Of a stretch of 20,735 nucleotides of DNA, positions 14,397 through 20,735 are shown piece after piece. This DNA comes from CAYZPW01 sp964480475 (GTDB lineage: Bacteria; B130-G9): the NCBI GenBank assembly GCA_964480475.1, contig CAYZPW010000066.1, positions 1-20,735 on the forward strand, read 5' to 3'. Every line of letters starts with the position of its first letter. Within the stretch, counting starts at the first letter, position 1. The notes below the pieces were generated by a model. The model was given only the letters and a program-made list of their open reading frames with translations. It was not told where the DNA came from and searched no databases. The translations under genes and the position numbers were made by a program.

Positions 14397-15409
14397 AGGA
14401 ACCTAAGTCCCACAAAGCCTACGTGGTTTGCGTAAACGCTGTGTCTTTGGACGCCGACAAGCAGGCTATTATTGAGAGGGTGTCCAGGTTCTGCAAAGGC
14501 GCCGAAAAGGAGCAGATTAAGCTTGCGGTGGAAGACCCGCCCTTTTCGTTCCGCAGAATGAACTTCGATTCGGCGCAAGCGGCCAAGCAGGAGCTTGAGA
14601 AGCTGGGCTGCACACTTGATATCAGGGAGAGCGCTGGCGTCTTCTCCGCTGAAGAGGCTGTTATCGTGGAGGAGTCGAGGCGCAAGCACAAGATGCGGCT
14701 TGCAAAGGGTGTCGATGAACAACAGATGATCGACAACCTTTGGGTATTTACGAGCGAGGACATCGCCGTGGAAGCCTACAGGACTTTCAGAACGAATCTG
14801 CTTGTCCGAATGAAACGCGATGAGGTCAACAGTTTTCTTTTCACCAGTGCGTCTCCTAAAGAAGGGAAGTCCACGGTTGTTGCCAACTTGGGAATAACGC
14901 TGGCCAATGCCGGCAAGAAGACCATTCTGGTGGATATGGACCTCAGAAATCCGATTCTTCACAAGTTCATGGGGATAGACAACTCGGTCGGGCTCTCAAA
15001 TATCGTGCTTGATGGAGGCGATCCCAACGCAGTTATTAGCCACACAGTTTTTGACAGGTTGCACCTCCTCACAAGCGGGCCGCTGCTTCCGAACCCGGCG
15101 GAGCTCTTGTCATCTTCATCCGCCCGGGAGCTGTTGACTGGTTTGGCGAGGGACTTTGACGTCGTTCTCGTCGATGCGCCTCCGGTGATTGGCCTTACCG
15201 ATGCAGTCGTCATCGGCACGATAGTAGGGGACGTGTTCATCGTCGTAAAGGCGGGTCGCACGTCACGGCAACGGACTGCGCTTGCGGTCCAGATGCTTGA
15301 AAACGTTGGATGCCGTATTCTGGGCGCGGTTCTCAACGAAGTGGACGTGGATAAGCCATACTATAGAGTTTACTCATATTCAGGACGCCGGCAGGCGCGG
15401 GAGCATTGA
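14393..15409 (+). CDS. BY-kinase (CpsD type) with N-terminal L7/L12-like domain
   Basis: 338 aa, cytoplasmic. Residues 125-322 form a bacterial tyrosine kinase of the CpsD/Wzc class: EAYRTFRTNL (127-136), Walker A SASPKEGKST (K159), Walker A' LVDMDLRNP (179-187) and Walker B VVLVDAPPV (D261). GPLLPNPAELL (230-239) is also a family mark. The C-terminus has a tyrosine cluster, Y323, Y324, Y327 and Y329, for autophosphorylation. Residues 8-80 are unusual: DADKQAIIERVSRF, then IKLAVEDPPF and AAKQELEKLGCTLDI closely follow the layout of the C-terminal domain of ribosomal protein L7/L12. The kinase partners the Wzz-like protein, whose gene it overlaps by 4 bases, and controls polymer length and export by cycles of phosphorylation. 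The start is GTG with GGAGAG seven bases upstream. Confidence 0.92.
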   Translation: MKEPKSHKAYVVCVNAVSLDADKQAIIERVSRFCKGAEKEQIKLAVEDPPFSFRRMNFDSAQAAKQELEKLGCTLDIRESAGVFSAEEAVIVEESRRKHKMRLAKGVDEQQMIDNLWVFTSEDIAVEAYRTFRTNLLVRMKRDEVNSFLFTSASPKEGKSTVVANLGITLANAGKKTILVDMDLRNPILHKFMGIDNSVGLSNIVLDGGDPNAVISHTVFDRLHLLTSGPLLPNPAELLSSSSARELLTGLARDFDVVLVDAPPVIGLTDAVVIGTIVGDVFIVVKAGRTSRQRTALAVQMLENVGCRILGAVLNEVDVDKPYYRVYSYSGRRQAREH

Positions 15410-15452
15410 GAATGGTTACGGACAGGTTTTTCTGTAGGGGAGAGAACTGAAA

Positions 15453-15830
15453 ATGCAGCACAAGACCTACAACGTCTTGGTAGTTGACGACGACCAACCG
15501 ATATGCGACGTGATCGTTGATGCGTTGCCAAAAGGCAAGTACAAAGTTGACGTGGCCTACGATGGCCAGCAGGGCCTTGAGATGGCTCAAAGCAAGAAAT
15601 ATGACGTAGTATTCATGGACCTATACATGCCCGTCTTGGATGGATGCGAGGCCATCAAGAAGATCAAGTCGTCCTCCCCAGAGGTCATTATTGTCGTGAT
15701 GACGGCCGCGACAAATCGTGAGATGGTCGAGAAAGCGTTAAGGTTCGGCGCCAATTCTGTGATGGTGAAGCCTTTCCGCATATCAGAGGTGCAGGGGATT
15801 CTTAAGATGTTGGCGCCTCAAAGGGTCTAA
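15453..15830 (+). CDS. Single-domain response regulator (CheY-like)
   Basis: 125 aa, a receiver domain and nothing else. Key residues are complete: acidic pocket D12-D14 (VVDDDQP), phospho-acceptor D56 in FMDLYMP, T84 in VMTAAT, and K106-P107-F108. No output domain is present, so it must act through protein contact or as a phosphate shuttle. It sits between the BY-kinase and the dehydratase gene, 43 bases after the former, and has a good ribosome-binding site (GGGGAGAG, eight bases before the ATG). A role in regulating polysaccharide assembly is inferred from position; no histidine kinase is encoded in the window. It may link to the receiver protein encoded at 9460-10416, but the two are distinct in sequence. 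Confidence 0.93.
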   Translation: MQHKTYNVLVVDDDQPICDVIVDALPKGKYKVDVAYDGQQGLEMAQSKKYDVVFMDLYMPVLDGCEAIKKIKSSSPEVIIVVMTAATNREMVEKALRFGANSVMVKPFRISEVQGILKMLAPQRV

Positions 15831-15906
15831 GGACTGTTGCTCCTTCCGACATCATTGCGGTGCAAGAAGCGAACAGAATGAACCATTGAACTAGAAGGAC
15901 AGCTGG

Positions 15907-17868
15907 ATGCGTGATCTGACCTCGCGAGAGAAACGGCTGCTTTTGATGTTCGCCGACGCCTTGGCCGTCTCGGGCTGTTATCTCTCGGCCTTTTATTTGA
16001 AGTTTGAGTTCCCCCTACCAAAACCGGAGGCGCAGCTCTTCCAAAACACACTCCTTCTTGCCCTCGGGATAAAGATGGCCGCTTACTACTTCTCAGGCTG
16101 CTACAAGGGGATATGGCGGTACGCTAGTATGGCTGACCTTCTCGTAATCATCCGGGCAACATGCATAGCGACGGTCTTGACTATCGTTTCGGTCATAATC
16201 ATCTACGGCCGCGCCAATTGCCCCACTCCTGTCTTCATCATTGATTGGTTGCTGACCATTTTCGCGGTCGGTGCTGTGCGGTTTCTCGCCAGAGGCTACC
16301 GTTTGGTAGTCTCGGAGCAGCCTGGCGCCATGCGCAAGGTCCTTATAGTCGGCGACGGGGACCCAGTGGAGATGCTTACAAGAGAGATATTCAGCAGCCC
16401 TTCCGTCGGACTGGAGCCTGTCGGATTGATCACGGAAGACCCCGATCTCGTTGGGACAAGGATACATGGAGTTCCTGTCCTGGGCACGATTGCCGAGATA
16501 GGTGAGATATCTGCCGAAAAATCCGTGGACGAGGTCATAATCGCGATGCCGAAGGCCAGCGGTACGCAGGTCAGAAGGATCATCACCGTATGCAAAGAGG
16601 AGGACGTCAAGTTCAGGACGCTGCCTCCTCTAGGAGACATAATCAAAGGCATGGTCTCGGTCAACCAGATTCGCGATGTGCAGGCTGAGGACCTACTGCG
16701 CCGCCCGCCGATCCAGCTGAGTACAGAGCGTATTCTGCGTTCGATCAGCGGCAAGAGAGTGCTTGTTACTGGCGCAGGAGGCTCGATTGGGTCGGAGCTT
16801 TGTAGGCAGGTGGCCAAATACGATCCCGAGGTGCTAATACTCGTTGAGCAAGCTGAAAACTGCCTCTATGCGATAGATTATGAGCTTGAGCGGGAGATGG
16901 TGCCAACGGTGAGGCATGTTGCTGTGGTTGCTGACATCGTCGACGCCGAACGCGTGGAAGAGATATTTGAGTCATCGAGACCCCACGTCATTTTCCACGC
17001 TGCCGCACACAAACACGTGCCCTTGATGGAGAGCAACCCTTTGGAGGCCTTCAAGAACAACTTGATAGGCACAGCAGTGCTCGCCGAGGCCGCAATAAAG
17101 TGGGAATCGGAATCATTTGTCCTAATCTCAACGGACAAGGCGGTGAACCCCACAAGTATCATGGGCGCCTCCAAGCGGACGGCGGAGCTTTTTGTTCAGG
17201 ACTGCATAGATGCCCGCAAGACAGCTTTTATGACCGTTAGGTTCGGTAACGTTCTTGGCTCGACTGGAAGCGTTGTCCCGTTGTTCATGAGGCAGATTAG
17301 GCAGGGCGGCCCGGTAACGGTAACACATCCTGAGGTTACGCGCTTTTTCATGACGATTCCTGAGGCAGTGCAGTTGGTCCTGGAAGCGGCCACAATGGGC
17401 AAGGGCGGTGAGATTTTCGTGCTCAAGATGGGCGAACAAATCCGCATCATTGATCTTGCCAAGGACCTAATAAGGCTGTCAGGTCTTTCGCCCGGCGAAG
17501 ACATTGAGATCGTCTATACGGGCTTGAGGCCCGGGGAGAAGCTCTTCGAGGAGCTGCTTCTGGAAGGAGAGAACCTCAAGGCCACAGAGCACGAAGACAT
17601 TCTTGTGGCTGCAAGCGAGCGGAGGGATGCGAGTAGGACGCGCGAGCTGATTGATACGCTAAAGGACGCCATAAGTCGCGGGGACCTTCGGCGGGCTACG
17701 ACGGCCATGCGCCGGATGATCCCAGAGTTCGTCGGCGAAGGCCCCATCAATCAGATGGCTCTCCTTAGGGACCGTTATTTCAAACCAGCGAAGGCAAATA
17801 GGCAGCCTGCTGAACTTCAGGCCAACCCGCATCCAAATCCCGCTGCTAGCCAGACAAAGAAAGCTTAG
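15907..17868 (+). CDS. Membrane nucleotide-sugar 4,6-dehydratase (CapD/WbpM/PglF type)
   Basis: 653 aa, the usual length for the long membrane form. The N-terminus has about four membrane helices (within 10-125) anchoring it to the inner membrane. Residues about 140-275 form a nucleotide-binding domain (RKVLIVGDGDPVEML). The catalytic SDR domain begins near 280 with VLVTGAGGSIGSE (GxxGxxG, 289-295) and contains AAAHKHVPLMESNP and STDKAVNPTSIMGASKR (408-424). In the latter the usual catalytic Tyr is Met (M419xxxK423), as is normal for this subfamily. It should convert UDP-GlcNAc to a UDP-4-keto-6-deoxy sugar, the precursor of rare amino sugars; exact substrate is inference. The tail after about 610 is variable and Ala/Pro-rich. 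The ATG has AAGGA seven bases upstream. It would supply an activated sugar to the downstream transferases. Confidence 0.93.
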   Translation: MRDLTSREKRLLLMFADALAVSGCYLSAFYLKFEFPLPKPEAQLFQNTLLLALGIKMAAYYFSGCYKGIWRYASMADLLVIIRATCIATVLTIVSVIIIYGRANCPTPVFIIDWLLTIFAVGAVRFLARGYRLVVSEQPGAMRKVLIVGDGDPVEMLTREIFSSPSVGLEPVGLITEDPDLVGTRIHGVPVLGTIAEIGEISAEKSVDEVIIAMPKASGTQVRRIITVCKEEDVKFRTLPPLGDIIKGMVSVNQIRDVQAEDLLRRPPIQLSTERILRSISGKRVLVTGAGGSIGSELCRQVAKYDPEVLILVEQAENCLYAIDYELEREMVPTVRHVAVVADIVDAERVEEIFESSRPHVIFHAAAHKHVPLMESNPLEAFKNNLIGTAVLAEAAIKWESESFVLISTDKAVNPTSIMGASKRTAELFVQDCIDARKTAFMTVRFGNVLGSTGSVVPLFMRQIRQGGPVTVTHPEVTRFFMTIPEAVQLVLEAATMGKGGEIFVLKMGEQIRIIDLAKDLIRLSGLSPGEDIEIVYTGLRPGEKLFEELLLEGENLKATEHEDILVAASERRDASRTRELIDTLKDAISRGDLRRATTAMRRMIPEFVGEGPINQMALLRDRYFKPAKANRQPAELQANPHPNPAASQTKKA

Positions 17869-17914
17869 AAGCAAAGTCCAGCAGTCCTGCGCCTCGATTA
17901 CGGGTGTATCGCGT

Positions 17915-18658
17915 TTGAAGTTCAAGGTAGTTCTGCCAGCATTCAATGAGGCCCAGAACCTCAAGAGCCTACTGCCGGACATTTTCTCCCATCTCGAGGA
18001 TAGCGGCTTTCAGTATGAGGTCTGCGTCGTTAACGATGGCAGCACGGACGATACCGCCGCCGTGACGAAGAACTTCTCACAGAATGCACCAGTCAGGCTG
18101 CTGACCCACTCTGAGAACCGAGGCCTGGGCAAGGCCCTCTTGACAGCGTTCAAGACGCTGGCCTCTGAATGTGACGGGGACGATGTGATCTGCACTCTTG
18201 ATGCCGACAACACCCACTCTCCGCTCCTGTTGGAACCGCTTGCGGAAAAGGTCTCCGAGGGATTCGATGTGGTCATCGCGTCGCGCTTCACGTCCGGCGG
18301 GAAAGTAGTCGGCCTCTCCCTCTTCAGAAGGGCCTTGAGCCGGGCAGCGGCGACACTCTTGTCTGCCGTCTATCCCGTCGAAGGTGTAACCGACTACACA
18401 TCCGGCTTCAGAGCATACAGAGCGTCAGCGATAATCAATGGGCTTGACCAATACGGCGATTGCCTCATAACGCGGAGCGATTTTTCCTCTAACGCTGAAC
18501 TTCTCATAAACCTCCTCTCGCTCGGCGCAAGCCCGGCTGAAATCCCACTAAGGCTTCGATATGATAGAAAACGTGGAAAGAGCAAATTGAAACTGTTCAG
18601 AACACTATTCGGTTATTGTTCGCTGCTGGTAAGAATAGGGAGATTGCGCAGAAGATGA
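17915..18658 (+). CDS. Family 2 glycosyltransferase (dolichol-P-sugar synthase-like)
   Basis: 247 aa, GT-A fold. The N-terminus KVVLPAFNEAQNL is the standard nucleotide-sugar entry strand. VVNDGSTDDT follows, and the metal-binding DxD is in TLDADNTHSP (D96, D98). NRGLGKALLTAF and the later DYTSGFRAYRASAI are typical of enzymes that act on polyprenyl-phosphate carriers or in exopolysaccharide assembly. A weak hydrophobic stretch (FRRALSRAAATLLSAV) and a basic end (RIGRLRRR) suggest contact with the inner face of the membrane. The start is TTG at 17915, the only in-frame start that keeps the conserved first strand; the ribosome-binding site is weak. The stop codon overlaps the next ATG (ATGA), so the two transferases are translationally coupled. 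The sugar donor and acceptor are unknown. Confidence 0.9.
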   Translation: MKFKVVLPAFNEAQNLKSLLPDIFSHLEDSGFQYEVCVVNDGSTDDTAAVTKNFSQNAPVRLLTHSENRGLGKALLTAFKTLASECDGDDVICTLDADNTHSPLLLEPLAEKVSEGFDVVIASRFTSGGKVVGLSLFRRALSRAAATLLSAVYPVEGVTDYTSGFRAYRASAIINGLDQYGDCLITRSDFSSNAELLINLLSLGASPAEIPLRLRYDRKRGKSKLKLFRTLFGYCSLLVRIGRLRRR

Positions 18659-19338
18659 AGGTTTCGGTCATTATTCCTGTCTATAACGAGAAAAGCACGA
18701 TACGAGAGATCCTGAAGCGCGTCTCTCAGGTTGACCTAGACCTGGAGACGATTGTGGTTGACGATTGCTCTGCGGATGGCACCAGGGATGTCTATCCCGA
18801 ACTGAAGCAGTACATCGACAAACTTATCCTCCACGAAAAGAACACGGGGAAGGGAGCAGCAGTGCGCGCTGGAATCGCCGCGGCGACGGGCGAGGTAGTT
18901 CTTGTGCAAGACGCGGACCTGGAGTACGACCCCAACGAGTATCACAGGCTCCTGCGGCCCATATTTGAGGACAGGGCGGACGCGGTCTATGGCTCGCGAT
19001 TCAAGGGCGGCGAGGAACACAGAGTCCTCTATTTCTGGCACTACATCGGCAACACGATGCTCACAATACTCTCAAACATGTTCACCGGCCTCAACTTATC
19101 CGACGTGGAGACCTGCTACAAAGGCTTTCGCGCCTCGCTCATCAAATCCCTGGACCTGAGAGAGAACAGGTTCGGTTTTGAGCCCGAAGTAACCGCCAAG
19201 ATCGCAAAGGCAAAGGCGCGGGTGTATGAAGTAGGTATCTCCTATCGAGGCAGAACCTACATTGAGGGCAAGAAAATCGGCTGGTGGGACGGCCTCCGTG
19301 CCGTCTATTGCATAATCAAGTATAATCTGTTCGATTAG
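18655..19338 (+). CDS. Family 2 glycosyltransferase, second copy
   Basis: 227 aa. The N-terminus MKVSVIIPVYNEKSTIREIL is the classical GT2 start. VVDDCSADGT follows, and the DxD motif is in VQDADLEYDP (D86, D88). NTGKGAAVRAGIAAATGEVV and the GSRF segment are marks of the DPM/DPG-synthase-like branch. After about 125, YIGNTMLTILSNMFTGLNL may lie on the membrane, then DVETCYKGFRASL and FGFEPEVTAKIAK complete the domain. I chose ATG at 18655, where it overlaps the previous stop by 4 bases; an in-frame start at 18616 would add 13 residues with no homology value. It probably transfers a sugar to a polyprenyl-linked intermediate. It is clearly different from its neighbour (17915-18658) in sequence, so it is not a recent duplication. 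Donor and acceptor are unknown. Confidence 0.92.
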   Translation: MKVSVIIPVYNEKSTIREILKRVSQVDLDLETIVVDDCSADGTRDVYPELKQYIDKLILHEKNTGKGAAVRAGIAAATGEVVLVQDADLEYDPNEYHRLLRPIFEDRADAVYGSRFKGGEEHRVLYFWHYIGNTMLTILSNMFTGLNLSDVETCYKGFRASLIKSLDLRENRFGFEPEVTAKIAKAKARVYEVGISYRGRTYIEGKKIGWWDGLRAVYCIIKYNLFD

Positions 19339-19370
19339 CGAGCTTACGAGAGAAGAGCCGGGAATACGAC

Positions 19371-20735
19371 ATGAAGCTGCTGAACAGGAGCAACTGGTGG
19401 CAGGTCCTTCTGACCGACGCTCTGCTCGTCGTTCTGGCGTATCTTCTGAGCTTCGTCTTCGCCTCTGGCCTGGAAGCAGGCGTTCAGGAAGCGCTGGTCC
19501 ACTATCACGTCGGCCTCTTGGCGGTCGGACTATCCTTGCTCGGCTATTACTACTTTGGTCTCTATTACATTGACACGCTCAGAGACAAGGTCCGCCTTCT
19601 GTTCTCCTCGGTAAAGGCCTGTGCGGCGAGCACACTGCTTCTGATCGCTTACGTATTCTCACTTCACAGTTTGCCCTTCCCAAAGAACGTCATGTTCACG
19701 TTTTTCGTCATCGACTCCGCGCTGATCTTTGCCTGGAGAGCCTATATCGACGCCAGGCTCCTGCTGAAATCGGCTCGTGAGGCGAGAAGAGTTCTCATCG
19801 TTGGGGCGGGCAACGCCGGCGCCAGAATAGCGACCCAGATGCGCGACTCGGTTGACAAGAAGCACGAGATAGTCGGCTTCATCGACGATAATCCGGCCAA
19901 GACCGGCTCAGTCGTTTCAGGATTCGAGGTGCTCGGAACCAGAGAGAAGATGCGAGAGATAATGAGGCAGCACAGGGCTGACCGCGTCGTGATCGCGATG
20001 CCGTCCGCTCATCGCTCGACCATCTCGGATTTCATACTCATCTGCGACGACGCCTCCACTGATTACAGCATTGTCCCGAGCTTCTTCGAGATAATCACAC
20101 AACAAGCGCCGATGGACGACACTGCTAATCTACTCCTGATGAGCTTCTTTGAGAGCCGTATAAGAAGAGAGCAGAAGACCGTCAAACGCATGTTCGACGT
20201 TGTCGCGTCTCTTCTTGGGCTGATTGTCCTTTCCCCGGTGTTTCTTCTTACAGCAATCGCCATCAAACTCTCGTCCAAAGGTCCGGTGTTCTTCACGCAG
20301 CTGAGAGTCATGAGAGGAGGCAAGCTCTTCAAAATCCGCAAGTTCCGAACGATGGTCCAGGATGCTGACAAGATCGGTCCGGTACTGACCGAAAAGAACG
20401 ACCCCAGGATAACGAGAGTAGGGAAGGTGCTGCGCTTCACGAGCATCGACGAACTGCCTCAACTAATAAACGTCCTAAAGGGCGAGATGAGCCTCGTCGG
20501 GCCAAGACCCGAAGTACCCTCCATCGTCGCCAAATACGAGAAATGGCAGCGCCGTGTGCTCGACGCCCAGCCCGGCATGACAGGCCTCGCCCAAATAAGC
20601 GGCCGAGACGAGCTCTCCATCAACGCGAAACTAAGATACGACATGTACTACATGCGAAACCACTGCCTCTCCCTCGACATCAAGATAATCCTCAAGACGT
20701 TCAAGAAAGTCATCGACCGACAAGGCGCAAACTAG
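19371..20735 (+). CDS. Polyprenyl glycosylphosphotransferase (WcaJ/WbaP type)
   Basis: 454 aa, complete; its stop codon is the last triplet of the window. The N-terminus has about four membrane helices (within 10-125), then a nucleotide-binding-like domain (VLIVGAGNAGARIATQM, near 142-158). The catalytic bacterial sugar transferase domain runs from about 272: KRMFDVVASLLGLIVLSPVF is the membrane re-entrant helix, KIRKFRTM follows, and the catalytic Asp-Glu pair is in SIDELPQLINVLKGEMS (D360, E361). GPRPE, QPGMTGLAQISGR and the Y-rich end complete the family. It transfers a sugar-1-phosphate from a UDP-sugar to undecaprenyl phosphate, the first committed step of repeat-unit assembly; which sugar is not readable. 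The start ATG lies 32 bases after the second glycosyltransferase, same strand, so it belongs to the same operon. Confidence 0.95.
   Translation: MKLLNRSNWWQVLLTDALLVVLAYLLSFVFASGLEAGVQEALVHYHVGLLAVGLSLLGYYYFGLYYIDTLRDKVRLLFSSVKACAASTLLLIAYVFSLHSLPFPKNVMFTFFVIDSALIFAWRAYIDARLLLKSAREARRVLIVGAGNAGARIATQMRDSVDKKHEIVGFIDDNPAKTGSVVSGFEVLGTREKMREIMRQHRADRVVIAMPSAHRSTISDFILICDDASTDYSIVPSFFEIITQQAPMDDTANLLLMSFFESRIRREQKTVKRMFDVVASLLGLIVLSPVFLLTAIAIKLSSKGPVFFTQLRVMRGGKLFKIRKFRTMVQDADKIGPVLTEKNDPRITRVGKVLRFTSIDELPQLINVLKGEMSLVGPRPEVPSIVAKYEKWQRRVLDAQPGMTGLAQISGRDELSINAKLRYDMYYMRNHCLSLDIKIILKTFKKVIDRQGAN

Noticed and set aside
14360..14962. A 200-residue open frame on the minus strand opposite the Wzz/BY-kinase junction
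   Set aside because: The plus strand here encodes clear Wzz and kinase sequence with ribosome-binding sites; the opposite frame has no recognisable domain and arises from codon bias.
16296..16817. A 173-residue minus-strand open frame opposite the dehydratase gene
   Set aside because: The plus strand encodes an intact family protein with conserved motifs; the antisense frame is a shadow.

Overview
This 20.7-kb window looks like a chromosomal piece of an uncultivated, moderately GC-rich Gram-negative (diderm) bacterium. The Gram-negative call rests on an outer-membrane beta-barrel protein and a Wza-type export lipoprotein. Intergenic DNA carries degenerate low-complexity and hairpin repeats of a kind I associate with Planctomycetes-like and other candidate-phylum genomes. 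No rRNA, tRNA, CRISPR array or intact insertion sequence is visible, so I do not assign a phylum.

Left part, minus strand (1-8459). Reading leftwards there are a K+-dependent-type membrane pyrophosphatase (8459-6315), a rhomboid protease (6148-5420), and an 860-aa HEAT-repeat protein with a degenerate receiver domain at its N-terminus (5082-2500). After an 887-base gap full of repeats come an HNH-nuclease-domain protein (1612-269) and the first 59 codons of an unrecognised gene (177-1) that runs off the window.

Middle (8460-9459). This stretch of about 1 kb between the two gene sets holds no intact gene. It contains the 3' scrap of a receiver or hybrid-kinase gene (8813-8881), one copy of a two-hairpin repeat module shared with the gap at 1958-2195, and a good sigma70-like promoter (9243-9271) facing right.

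Right part, plus strand (9460-20735). This is an exopolysaccharide/capsule locus with all genes in one direction, small gaps and two 4-base stop/start overlaps. The order is: receiver plus degenerate GGDEF protein, outer-membrane beta-barrel, Wza-like export lipoprotein, Wzz-like chain-length protein, BY-kinase (CpsD type), single-domain response regulator, membrane nucleotide-sugar 4,6-dehydratase (CapD/WbpM type), two family-2 glycosyltransferases and a polyprenyl glycosylphosphotransferase (WcaJ/WbaP type). Together they would make a UDP-sugar, load the first sugar on undecaprenyl phosphate, extend it, and control export through a Wzz/BY-kinase pair and an outer-membrane channel. Polymerase, flippase and further transferases are absent and probably lie beyond 20735.

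The most unusual points are: (i) the BY-kinase has an N-terminal domain resembling the C-terminal domain of ribosomal protein L7/L12; (ii) the HEAT protein has a receiver-like domain lacking the phospho-acceptor Asp; (iii) the locus has two receiver proteins, one with a dead GGDEF domain, and no histidine kinase, while a decayed receiver fragment lies just upstream; (iv) a modular two-hairpin intergenic repeat.
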